51,182 nucleotides of DNA. It comes from Marinobacterium arenosum (lineage in GTDB: Bacteria > Pseudomonadota > Gammaproteobacteria > Pseudomonadales > Balneatricaceae). A program made the position numbers and the translations under genes. The DNA lies in NCBI RefSeq assembly GCF_019795155.1, contig NZ_JAILYN010000034.1, positions 1 through 51,182 of the forward strand. The letters are read 5' to 3'. Below are positions 17,423 through 25,842 of this stretch, one piece after another. The stretch's first letter is position 1; the number at the start of each line of letters is the position of its first letter. The notes beneath the pieces are model-generated. The model was not told the DNA's origin and searched no databases. It was given only the letters and a program-made list of their open reading frames with translations.

Positions 17423-20400
17423 ATGCTTGTGAACGACACTCTTAGCCCTCTCTACCAACAACTTGCCCACTGTCTGATCGCCGACCGCCGGTCGCTTGAG
17501 AAACGCTTGCAGCAGGCCGCACAGCGGTTGCGCCAACGCAAGCCGGCGGACCGGATGCTCAACGCGATTTCGGAACAGCTGCAGCAATCGCAGGAGTCGG
17601 TCCAGCAGCGGTTGGCGCAGATCGGCACCATCGACTATCCGGACCTGCCGATCAGTCAGAAGCGGGATCAGATCAAACAGGCGATCGCCGATAACCAGGT
17701 GGTGATAATCGCCGGTGAGACCGGCTCCGGCAAGACCACCCAGCTGCCCAAGATCTGCCTTGAGCTGGGGCTGGGCGGCCGCGGCAGGATCGGCCACACC
17801 CAGCCGCGTCGGTTGGCGGCCCGCACCGTGGCTTCGCGCATCGCCGAAGAGCTGCACAGCGAGCTGGGCGCGCTGGTGGGCTACCAGGTACGCTTCACCG
17901 ACCAGTCATCGGAGCGCACCCTGGTAAAGTTGATGACCGACGGCATTCTGCTGGCCGAGACCCAACACGACCGTTACCTGAACCAGTATGAAGTTTTGAT
18001 CATTGACGAGGCGCATGAACGCAGCCTCAATATCGACTTCCTGCTTGGCTACCTGAAGCGGATCCTGCCGCAGCGGCCGGATCTGAAGGTGATCATCACC
18101 TCCGCCACCATCGACCTGGAGCGGTTCTCGAAACACTTCGACGGGGCGCCGATCATCGAGGTGTCCGGCCGCACCTATCCGGTCGAAACCCTCTATCGGC
18201 CGCTGTCCGAAGCCGAGGACGAGGAGGTGGCTGGCGACCAGAGCGCGGCGATCCTTGCCGCGGTCAACGAACTGATCCTGCTGGAACGCCAGCGTAAGGC
18301 GTCGGTACGGGGCGATATCCTGGTGTTCCTCAGCGGTGAGCGGGAGATCCGCGAAACCGCCGACTACCTGCGCAAGGCGCAACTGCGCGACTGCCAGGTG
18401 CTGCCGTTGTACGCCCGCCTGAGCGCCGCCGAGCAGAACAAGATCTTCCACGACAACCGAGGGGCCGGTCGACGCATCGTACTGGCCACCAACGTCGCCG
18501 AAACCTCGCTGACGGTGCCGGGCATCCGCTATGTGATCGATCCCGGTTTCGCCCGGATCAGCCGCTACAGCTACCGTTCCAAGGTGCAGCGCTTGCCGAT
18601 CGAACCGGTATCCCAGGCCAGCGCCAACCAGCGCAAGGGGCGCTGTGGCCGTGTCGCCGAAGGGATCTGTATCCGGCTCTATTCGGAAGAGGATTTCGTA
18701 GCCCGGCCGCAATTTACCGATGCGGAGATCCGCCGTACCAACCTGGCGGCGGTAATCCTGCAGATGCTCGGTTTGCGGCTGGGAGATATCTCCGAGTTCC
18801 CGTTTATCGACCCGCCCGACTCACGTTTCATTAATGACGGCTTTAATTTGCTGCAGGAACTGGGCGCGGTCGACGACAAGCGGCAGATGACTCAGATCGG
18901 GCGAGAGCTGAGTAAATTACCGGTCGACCCGCGTATCGGCCGGATGGTGATCGAGGCCGCCAGGCAGGACGCGCTGCAGGAGGTGCTGATCATCGCCAGT
19001 GCCCTCAGCGTACAGGACCCGCGTGAGCGACCGGCCGACAAAAAGCAGGCCGCCGACGAGAAGCACCGGGCCTACGCCCACGAGGAGTCGGATTTCCTGA
19101 CCTTCGTCAACCTGTGGCAGCTGTACGAAGAGCAGCGTCAGGAATTGAGCCAGAGCCAGCTGCGCAAGTTCTGTCAGAAGCAGTTCCTGGGCTTTATGCG
19201 GATGCGCGAGTGGCGCGATATCCACCGTCAGCTGCATATCATCTGCAAGGAGCTTGGCTACCGCGAGAACCGGGAGCCGGCCAGCTACGAACAGGTGCAC
19301 CGGGCACTGCTGGCCGGTCTGTTGAGCCATATCGGCACCCGCCAGGAGAATCGTGAATACCTGGGGGCCCGCAACCGGCGCTTCTTTATCTTCCCGGCCT
19401 CGATGCTGTACAAGCGCTCACCAAAGTGGCTGATGGCGGCGGAGATGGTGGAAACCAGCCGGCTGTTCGCCCGCACGGTAGCCCGCATCGAGCCGGCCTG
19501 GGTGGAACCGCTGGCACCGCACCTGGTCAAACGCAGTTACCTGGAGCCGCACTGGGAGAAGAAGCGCGCTCAGGTGGTCGCCAGCGAACAGGTTACCCTT
19601 TACGGCCTGATCATTGTCGCCAAGCGCAAGGTGCATTACGGCAAGATCGATCCGGAGGCGTCCCACGAGATCTTCATCCGCAGCGCGCTGGTGGAGGGGG
19701 CGTTCCAGACCCGTGGCAAGTTCTTCCAGCACAACCGGGCGCTGCTGGCCGATGTCGAGGAGCTGGAGGCCAAGTCGCGCCGGCGCGACCTGCTGGTCGA
19801 CGAGGAGCAGTTGTACCAGTTCTACCATCAACGGATGGAGAAGCTCGGTGGCGGCCAGATCGTCAACGGTGCCGGCTTCGAGCACTGGCGGAAGCAGGTC
19901 GAGGCGGAAGATCCGCAGGCGCTGTTCATGACCGAGGACGATATCCTGCAGCGCTCGGCGGAGCATGTCACCGCATTGCAATACCCGGATAAATTGCAGC
20001 AGCGGGGCGCAACGCTGAAACTCGGTTACCAGTTCGAACCGGGCCGGCAGGATGACGGCCTCAGCGTGCGGGTGCCGCTGCCGTTATTGAAGCAGTTGCC
20101 GTTGCAGCGGCTGGAGTGGCTGGTGCCCGGCATGATCCATGAAAAATGCAGTGCGATCCTTAAAGGCCTGCCCAAGCAGCTGCGCAAGAACTTCGTGCCG
20201 ATTCCCGACTATGTCGATGCGTTGCTGTCCGCGTTGCAATTCGGCGAGGGCGACCTATACGAGGCGATGGCGTTGCAGCTCAAGCGGATGACCGGGGTGC
20301 TGATCGATGCCGATCAACTCCGGGCCGCTGTGCTGGACGATCATCATCGGGTCAACATCCAGCTGCTCAATAGCGCGGGCAAGCAGATCGCCCAGTCGCG

Positions 20401-21346
20401 CGACTGGGAGGCGCTCTGTCATAAGTATGGCGACCAGGCAGAGGAGGCGATCCTCGAGGACTCGCCCCGGCAGTGGGGGCGCAAGGGTATTCAGCGCTGG
20501 GACTTCGGACCGCTGGCGGAACAGATACGGGTGCGCCAGGCTGGCGGGATCGAGATCGAGGCCTACCCGACGCTGGTCGATCAGCAGGACTCCGCCGAGC
20601 TGACCCTGTCGGTCTCGGCAGAGCAGGCACGGCAACGCTCGATCCACGGCGTGGCACGGCTCTATCTGCTGGCGCTGAAAGAGCAGCAACGGGCGCTCAA
20701 GGGCAAGTTGCCGGAGTTGGATCGTAGCTTGATATTGGCTGGCGGGCTGTTCGAGCGCCGCCAGTTGGAACAGCAGATCCTGTTTCAGGCGGCTCGGCGT
20801 CAGTTTCAGCTCGATCAATCGCTGCCCGTTAATGAGGCGGAATTTAATGAACGGTTGAGCAGCTATAAAGGTGGCTTTATAGAGACGGCCCAGGAGCTCG
20901 CCCGTTTTGTCTTTGAGTGCCACGGTTATTACCACCGCATTCAGAAGCGCTTGAAGGGCTCAATCGATCTGGCGGCGGTCACGGTGCTGAACGATATCAA
21001 GCAGCAGTTGGCCGCTTTGTTGAATAACCGTTACCTGGCCGACTGCAGTTGGGAGTACTTGAAAGAGTATCCAAGATACCTCAAAGGAATTGAGTTGCGG
21101 TTGGATAAATATCAGCGGGAGCTAAATCAGCAGCGCCTTTATAGCGAGCAGTTATCCGCATTTTGGCAGGATTACCAGAAACGGGCCGAGCAGCACCACA
21201 AGCAGGGCATTGTCGATAGCGAACTGGAGCGGTTTCGCTGGATGCTGGAGGAGTATCGAATATCACTGTTCGCTCAACAACTTGGCACCCGGATGCCGGT
21301 TTCCGACAAGCGGTTACGCCAGCAATGGCAACGGGTACAGGGGTGA
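17423..21346 (+). CDS. hrpA: ATP-dependent RNA helicase HrpA (DEAH box)
   Basis: This 1307-residue protein is full length for HrpA (1300 in E. coli). Walker A is GETGSGKTTQLP (98-109), followed by the DEAH box (IIDEAHERSLN), SATID, and QRKGRCGRVAEG (motif VI). The winged-helix, ratchet and OB-fold regions and the long C-terminal DUF3418 region specific to bacterial HrpA then complete it. HrpA is a 3'-to-5' helicase that resolves stalled or collided ribosomes on mRNA. The ribosome binding site is weak, and GTG 17429 is an alternative start. No terminator is visible after the stop. Confidence 0.95.
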   Translation: MLVNDTLSPLYQQLAHCLIADRRSLEKRLQQAAQRLRQRKPADRMLNAISEQLQQSQESVQQRLAQIGTIDYPDLPISQKRDQIKQAIADNQVVIIAGETGSGKTTQLPKICLELGLGGRGRIGHTQPRRLAARTVASRIAEELHSELGALVGYQVRFTDQSSERTLVKLMTDGILLAETQHDRYLNQYEVLIIDEAHERSLNIDFLLGYLKRILPQRPDLKVIITSATIDLERFSKHFDGAPIIEVSGRTYPVETLYRPLSEAEDEEVAGDQSAAILAAVNELILLERQRKASVRGDILVFLSGEREIRETADYLRKAQLRDCQVLPLYARLSAAEQNKIFHDNRGAGRRIVLATNVAETSLTVPGIRYVIDPGFARISRYSYRSKVQRLPIEPVSQASANQRKGRCGRVAEGICIRLYSEEDFVARPQFTDAEIRRTNLAAVILQMLGLRLGDISEFPFIDPPDSRFINDGFNLLQELGAVDDKRQMTQIGRELSKLPVDPRIGRMVIEAARQDALQEVLIIASALSVQDPRERPADKKQAADEKHRAYAHEESDFLTFVNLWQLYEEQRQELSQSQLRKFCQKQFLGFMRMREWRDIHRQLHIICKELGYRENREPASYEQVHRALLAGLLSHIGTRQENREYLGARNRRFFIFPASMLYKRSPKWLMAAEMVETSRLFARTVARIEPAWVEPLAPHLVKRSYLEPHWEKKRAQVVASEQVTLYGLIIVAKRKVHYGKIDPEASHEIFIRSALVEGAFQTRGKFFQHNRALLADVEELEAKSRRRDLLVDEEQLYQFYHQRMEKLGGGQIVNGAGFEHWRKQVEAEDPQALFMTEDDILQRSAEHVTALQYPDKLQQRGATLKLGYQFEPGRQDDGLSVRVPLPLLKQLPLQRLEWLVPGMIHEKCSAILKGLPKQLRKNFVPIPDYVDALLSALQFGEGDLYEAMALQLKRMTGVLIDADQLRAAVLDDHHRVNIQLLNSAGKQIAQSRDWEALCHKYGDQAEEAILEDSPRQWGRKGIQRWDFGPLAEQIRVRQAGGIEIEAYPTLVDQQDSAELTLSVSAEQARQRSIHGVARLYLLALKEQQRALKGKLPELDRSLILAGGLFERRQLEQQILFQAARRQFQLDQSLPVNEAEFNERLSSYKGGFIETAQELARFVFECHGYYHRIQKRLKGSIDLAAVTVLNDIKQQLAALLNNRYLADCSWEYLKEYPRYLKGIELRLDKYQRELNQQRLYSEQLSAFWQDYQKRAEQHHKQGIVDSELERFRWMLEEYRISLFAQQLGTRMPVSDKRLRQQWQRVQG

Positions 21347-21690
21347 AAGCTTGACGTGCATCAGCCGCTGAACGTATTGCACCGGGATTGTTGCGTTTTC
21401 CGGAGTTTAGAGTGGTTGCACTACGATTGAGGCTGTGCTGTAATGCGCCAAATCTTCCGGGCGGGTAGCGGATTCTGCCCAGCTTTAAGCAGCTCAAGCC
21501 CGGATAATACGGTTGTGATAGCCCGGAGTAGTCACTGGATTAGCTCAGGGGCCGAATGGATGAAAAAATTATTTTCATCTGTTTGAAATGAAATAGTTTT
21601 ATAGTATTTTCAGAAGACGCCTTCCGTGGGTGTGCTGAGAATAAGATAGAATTCACTACTAGTATGTTGAATATTGAAGGGGAAATGTTG
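21347..21690. other. Intergenic region upstream of the porin gene
   Basis: No convincing gene is present in these 344 bp. The right half is AT-rich and probably holds the porin promoter (a TATAGT at 21600-21605). A perfect 8-bp dyad GATGAAAA/TTTTCATC (21559-21566 with 21572-21579, 5-nt gap) lies about 110 bp before the porin start and could be an operator. A long A/T-rich untranslated leader precedes the gene. Confidence 0.4.
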
Positions 21691-22611
21691 ATGAAAAAGT
21701 CACTGATCGCTCTGGCTGTTGCTGGCGCTCTGACTGCTCCGATGATTGCACAGGCTGACGCTACTCTGTACGGCTCCCTGCGTGTAGCTGTAGTAGACGC
21801 TGATGGTTCTGAGCTGGACATTAAGGACAACTCTTCTCGTATCGGTGTTAAAGCTTCCAGCGAGCTGTTCTCCGGTGCGAAAGCTATCGCTCACTTCGAA
21901 ACTAACGTAAGCACCGAGTCTGGTGTTTTCGGTCAGACTAAAGGCGAAGGCCGTCTGGCATACGTTGGCGCGACTGGCGACTTCGGTACCGTAACTGTTG
22001 GCCGTCAGTGGACTCCGCAGTACCTGTGGACTTCTGCTAAAGTAGATATCCTGGACTTCGGTTCTAACCCGACTCACAACTACTCTCTGGCTGGTCGTCA
22101 GGGTAACACCCTGGCCTACATCTCTCCGGACCTGAGCGGTTTCCAGGTTGCTGCTGTACTGGTAGCTCGTGACGGCAGCGGCGAGTCTCCGGACGAAGCT
22201 AACACTGGCGACGACGACGACGCTTACAACCTGGCAGCTCACTACTCCGTAGGTGGCTTCTCCGTAGGTGTTTCTACTCTGGACTACCAGGGTTCTGTAG
22301 ATGACGACTACACTGCTGTAGCCGCTTCCTACGAAATGGACAACCTGTACGTCGCAGCTGAGTACTCCAGCAACGACATCACTGACAAAGATACTTGGGA
22401 AGTTGCTGGTTCCTACGCTATGGGTAACACCAAGCTGCTGGCTAACTACGTAGACTTCGAAGGCGACGGCAGCCAGGTAGCTCTGGAAGTTCAGCAGAAG
22501 CTGGGCAAGCAGGCTCGCGTATTCGCGAACTACATCATCGCTGACAGCGATGCAGAAGACAACGGCGACGCTGTAGACACTCTGTCTGTAGGTTACCGCG
22601 TAGACTTCTAA
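21691..22611 (+). CDS. Outer-membrane porin, Gram-negative general porin family
   Basis: The 306-residue precursor has a clear signal peptide (MKKSLIALAVAGALTAPMIA, cleavage near QADA) and then a beta-barrel pattern starting ATLYGSLR and ending in VGYRVDF, the C-terminal aromatic signature recognised by the BAM complex. It is rich in Asp and Tyr, alternates polar and hydrophobic residues, and has no Cys. It should form a trimeric diffusion channel. I chose ATG 21691 (AAGGGGA upstream) rather than the ATG nine codons earlier, because the signal peptide starts there. Codon use is sharply different from its neighbours (GCT, GTA, TCT and CGT favoured), as in very highly expressed genes. It has its own terminator. 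Confidence 0.92.
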   Translation: MKKSLIALAVAGALTAPMIAQADATLYGSLRVAVVDADGSELDIKDNSSRIGVKASSELFSGAKAIAHFETNVSTESGVFGQTKGEGRLAYVGATGDFGTVTVGRQWTPQYLWTSAKVDILDFGSNPTHNYSLAGRQGNTLAYISPDLSGFQVAAVLVARDGSGESPDEANTGDDDDAYNLAAHYSVGGFSVGVSTLDYQGSVDDDYTAVAASYEMDNLYVAAEYSSNDITDKDTWEVAGSYAMGNTKLLANYVDFEGDGSQVALEVQQKLGKQARVFANYIIADSDAEDNGDAVDTLSVGYRVDF

Positions 22612-22641
22612 TCTGACTTTCTAAAAGTCGGTTAGAAAAAG

Positions 22642-22666
22642 AGGGCTCCTTTGGGAGCCCTTTTTT
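22642..22666 (+). terminator. Intrinsic terminator of the porin gene
   Basis: Stem AGGGCTCC/GGAGCCCT (22642-22649 with 22654-22661), 4-nt loop and a T6 run, 30 bp after the stop codon. Confidence 0.9.
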
Positions 22667-22807
22667 CGTTTGGAGATATCATTCCCCGCCCTTTGGGGAT
22701 CCCTTGGTCATCAAAGAATATTGCCAGTCGAGCCCGCCAGGTGTGGTCCCGGGCTTTCAGTTTCATTTCATCGGCCCAGCTTAATCTGATAACAGGAGGG
22801 TTGTCAG

Positions 22808-23071
22808 ATGAAGACTCGAATCCTGCTGATCGTATCGACAATAATGCTGTGGTCGGGTGTGGTGCTGGCTGCAGACGATGAGCCCTGGTTGCCGAAAAAT
22901 GCCCCAGAGACCTATATGGGGCAGGGTGCACGCTTTCCAACTGAAACACGCTACCTGAACAAGGAAATGATTGAGTGGAGGGGCGCTAGTTATCGGGGGT
23001 TCAATACCGATGAGGAACCCGCAGACGCCAAGCTTTGGCACGGGGTCGATATCTATCACGGCAGCAAGTAA
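22808..23071 (+). CDS. Small exported protein of unknown function
   Basis: The precursor has 87 residues, with a signal peptide (MKTRILLIVSTIMLWSGVVL, cleavage near AADDEP) and a mature part of about 65 residues that is acidic and aromatic (EPWLPKNAPETYMGQGARFP, LWHGVDIYHGSK). A strong ribosome binding site (CAGGAGGG at 22793-22800) precedes the ATG. I recognise no family and there are no cysteines or lipobox. It sits 131 bp before mlaA on the same strand, so an envelope role is possible, but that is only inference from position. Confidence 0.7.
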   Translation: MKTRILLIVSTIMLWSGVVLAADDEPWLPKNAPETYMGQGARFPTETRYLNKEMIEWRGASYRGFNTDEEPADAKLWHGVDIYHGSK

Positions 23072-23202
23072 TTCCGGCTGTATAGCCTGCCGGATGAGTG
23101 CTGAACTAACAAAGAATTGTCCCGCTGCTACTATTTTGTTTGGGATCGGCAGCGGATATCGCTAGAATTAGCGCTTGAGGTGAATTTGGATAAGGATTTG
23201 AT

Positions 23203-23901
23203 ATGGCTTGCAAGGCATTGATGGGTGCGGCATTGCTGGTGGCTTCGCTTGGAGTAGGGGCTGCCGAGCAAACCGACGCCGCGGGAGATCCATGGGAGGG
23301 ATTCAACCGGGCAGTGTTTACCTTTAACGATACGCTCGATCGTTACGCGGTAAAACCTCTTGCGCAGGGCTATCACTGGATTACACCGGATATCATCGAG
23401 ACCGGGGTCGGCAATTTTTTCGACAACCTGGCGGATGTTGGTACGGCGCTGAATAACCTGTTGCAGGGTAAGGTGGCCGAGGCCAGCACTGATGTGGCGC
23501 GGGTGGTTTTTAACAGTACCATCGGCCTGGCAGGCGTCATCGATGTAGCGACCCCGATGGGGTTGCAAGAGCATGATGAGGACTTCGGCCAAACGTTGGG
23601 GGTCTGGGGAATGGATTCGGGGCCCTACCTGGTGTTGCCGTTTTTCGGCCCGTCGTCCGTTCGGGACGGTATCGGCCTGGTGGCTGACTATGCGGTGGAC
23701 CCGCTCCGCCAAGTGGATGACCAGGGGGCGCAGAATGCCCTGTATGCACTTCGTGTGCTTGATACCCGGGTGGATCTGCTGAAAGCGGAAGAGCTGGTGA
23801 CCGGCGACCGCTATATCTTCATTCGCGATGCCTACCTGCAACGTCGTAAGTTCTCGATCAGTGATGGTAAGGCCATTGACTACGACGACAGCAATTTCTA
23901 A
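23203..23901 (+). CDS. mlaA: MlaA (VacJ) family protein of the lipid-asymmetry Mla pathway
   Basis: This 232-residue protein has the MlaA core: DPWEGFNRAVFTFNDTLDRY, GVGNFFDNLADVGTALNNLL, ATPMGLQEHDEDFGQTLGVW and YLVLPFFGPSSVRDGIG. MlaA sits in the outer membrane and removes surface phospholipids, passing them to MlaC and the MlaFEDB transporter. Classical MlaA is a lipoprotein; here the N-terminal signal (MACKALMGAALLVASLGVGA) has no lipobox Cys, and a stop codon four codons upstream excludes a longer start. It would be processed, if at all, by signal peptidase I. In Pseudomonas the same gene precedes the phosphatase-regulator/STAS pair found next here. Confidence 0.93.
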   Translation: MACKALMGAALLVASLGVGAAEQTDAAGDPWEGFNRAVFTFNDTLDRYAVKPLAQGYHWITPDIIETGVGNFFDNLADVGTALNNLLQGKVAEASTDVARVVFNSTIGLAGVIDVATPMGLQEHDEDFGQTLGVWGMDSGPYLVLPFFGPSSVRDGIGLVADYAVDPLRQVDDQGAQNALYALRVLDTRVDLLKAEELVTGDRYIFIRDAYLQRRKFSISDGKAIDYDDSNF

Positions 23902-23978
23902 TGCTGTGGATTGCAAGTTTTTAGTAATGGGTTTACCGTGATGACTCATGAATCCCGGCCTGGTTTAGTGGCAGGTTT

Positions 23979-25151
23979 ATGAGTCATCCTTGCCAATCAA
24001 TTCTTCTGCTGCACCCGTCGTCGCAAGTCGTCGACCGGGTGTTTGCTATTCTTGACGAAGCGGAGCTGCCTCCGGTTCGCATCACTACCGCCTTTTCTTA
24101 TAGCGAAGCGGTTCAGGCGCTCGCGGAGCGCCGTTTTTCGTTGATCATCGCCTTTGCAACCCCCGAGCTTGATCGCCAGCTGGAAGAGTTGGTCTCGCTG
24201 CAGGATCCGCGTCCCGTGCTGGCGTTGTTGGAGGGGCAGTCGTCCTGTGAAGTGGTGATGCAGTCGTTACGGCAGGGTGCATCGGATGTATTCCTGGTGG
24301 ATACGATGGTAACCGAAGCGCAGGCCTTTGCCGGCTCGGTGATCCGCTTTCTGGAACGTGCCAGGCTGGTTGACGATACCGAAAGCTACCGTGAACAGCT
24401 CGAGCGCAGCCTGGACGAGCTCGAGTCCGACCAGGCGGCGGCGAGGCATATTCAGCACCGGATGCTGCCCAACGCCAAGATGCAGGCGCTGCCGGGTATC
24501 GGTGTGCGCTATGACCTGACACCGTCGCTCTATCTGAGTGGTGACTTCGTCGATGTGGTGACGCTGGATAAGCGTTACTGCATGTTCTATCTCGCCGATG
24601 TATCCGGACATGGTGCCTCGTCGGCATTGGTAACGGTGTTGTTGAAGAATATGGCCAACCGGTTGGCACGAAACTTTAGACGTGGCTCCAGTTTTGATGT
24701 ACTTTCGCCGACCAGCACGCTGAAGCGGATCAACCATGAGCTGCTGGAGACAGGGCTGGGCAAGCATTTGACGATGTTTGTCGGCTTGTTCGACCTGAAA
24801 ACGGAATGTCTGCACTATGCTGTGGGAGGGCATCATCCGATGCCGCTGATTTCGACGGCTGAGGGTAGCGATTACCTGGCTGGTCGGGGAATGCCGGTCG
24901 GCTTGTTCGACGAGCCGGTATTCGATGAGCATGCGGTCAAGCTGCCTGAAGCCTTCCGGTTGACGCTGTTTTCGGACGGTATTCTGGAGGTGTTGCCGCA
25001 GGAGTCGTTGGAACAGAAGGAACAGTACCTTCGCCGGGTGGTGGAGGAAACGGGAACTGATGATCCGATTCAGCTTAAGCAGGCGCTGTTGGGTGGCGAG
25101 GTCCCCGAGGCGCCCGATGATATCGCAATCATGATTCTGGCGAGGCAGTAA
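23979..25151 (+). CDS. Response-regulator-like protein with degenerate receiver and active-looking PP2C/SpoIIE phosphatase domain
   Basis: The protein has 390 residues. Residues 1-128 have the receiver fold, but the acidic pocket is gone (LLHPS instead of DD after strand 1), the phospho-Asp position reads IIAFA (Phe59), and the Lys after strand 5 is lost (VFLVDT). A helical linker (130-160) leads to a PPM-type phosphatase domain with its metal ligands kept: SGD (187-189), ADVSGHG (206-212), FSDG (331-334) and PDD (379-381). It most resembles the Pseudomonas RssB/HsbR class, which dephosphorylates a partner STAS protein. The STAS gene follows after 5 nt. So this is probably the phosphatase arm of a partner switch. 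Confidence 0.85.
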   Translation: MSHPCQSILLLHPSSQVVDRVFAILDEAELPPVRITTAFSYSEAVQALAERRFSLIIAFATPELDRQLEELVSLQDPRPVLALLEGQSSCEVVMQSLRQGASDVFLVDTMVTEAQAFAGSVIRFLERARLVDDTESYREQLERSLDELESDQAAARHIQHRMLPNAKMQALPGIGVRYDLTPSLYLSGDFVDVVTLDKRYCMFYLADVSGHGASSALVTVLLKNMANRLARNFRRGSSFDVLSPTSTLKRINHELLETGLGKHLTMFVGLFDLKTECLHYAVGGHHPMPLISTAEGSDYLAGRGMPVGLFDEPVFDEHAVKLPEAFRLTLFSDGILEVLPQESLEQKEQYLRRVVEETGTDDPIQLKQALLGGEVPEAPDDIAIMILARQ

Positions 25152-25156
25152 GCGGG

Positions 25157-25636
25157 ATGAGTAACGGAGCAATTTTTTATGCCTGTCAGTCGGGCCGCTA
25201 CGTGCTGAAGTGTGTTGGTGACGTACGCCTGACGCTCTGCTCGTCGCTGGATGCCCATCTGCAGCAGGTGTTTGCCTGTGCCGGAATAGAGGATATCCTG
25301 ATCGACCTGACCGAAACTGACGCGATTGACAGTACTTCGCTCGGGTTGATTGCCAAGCTGGCGGTCAAGTCGCAGCAGCTGGGCTTGGCCAAGCCGGCAC
25401 TGGTGTCGACAAATGAGGATGTCACCCGGGTGCTGATGAGCATGGGGTTTGATCATGTATTCCTGCTGCTCGATCAGTTGCCGACCAGTTCCAGCGATCT
25501 GCAAGCGCTGCCTTGGGTTCAGGAGTCCGATGATCAGGTGAAAGCACGGATTATCGCGGCTCATCGAGTGTTGATGGGGCTGAACGAATCCAATCGAGAG
25601 GCGTTTCAAGACCTGATCAAGGCGCTGGAGTGCTAG
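25157..25636 (+). CDS. STAS-domain anti-sigma factor antagonist
   Basis: This 159-residue protein has a STAS domain in its first 105 residues, with the phosphorylatable serine in AIDSTSLGLIAKLA (Ser59), and a helical C-terminal extension of about 50 residues. It starts 5 nt after the phosphatase stop, so the two are co-transcribed. In such partner switches the unphosphorylated STAS protein binds an anti-sigma factor or kinase, and the phosphatase resets it. Pseudomonas relatives (RssC/HsbA type) act on RpoS stability or on FlgM and c-di-GMP enzymes. The kinase is not in this window. Confidence 0.88.
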   Translation: MSNGAIFYACQSGRYVLKCVGDVRLTLCSSLDAHLQQVFACAGIEDILIDLTETDAIDSTSLGLIAKLAVKSQQLGLAKPALVSTNEDVTRVLMSMGFDHVFLLLDQLPTSSSDLQALPWVQESDDQVKARIIAAHRVLMGLNESNREAFQDLIKALEC

Positions 25637-25645
25637 GGTTTTCTG

Positions 25646-25687
25646 CCAGTTATTTTCTACCAGTTACCAGTTATCGACAATCAGTTA
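25646..25687 (+). repeat. Heptanucleotide-phased repeat array
   Basis: Six contiguous 7-nt units stay in phase from 25646: CCAGTTA, TTTTCTA, CCAGTTA, CCAGTTA, TCGACAA, TCAGTTA. The array begins 10 bp after the STAS gene stop. Confidence 0.6.
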
Positions 25688-25842
25688 ACCGTGGTTGCGC
25701 TTGGCTGCAGTCCGGGGTGCGGAAAGCCGTTGCGGGGCCTGTTTCCCTTGGAACACCAAAACCAACGGGCCAACCGGCTAAGAACGCAAGCTCGCTTAAA
25801 TACCAAAAAACGAAAATTAAGAATTTTTCCTATATACCGCCA

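Noticed and set aside
21700-22242. 180-codon reading frame antisense to the porin gene
   Set aside because: It is a by-product of the porin's unusual codon use. It has no ribosome binding site and the sense gene is unmistakable.
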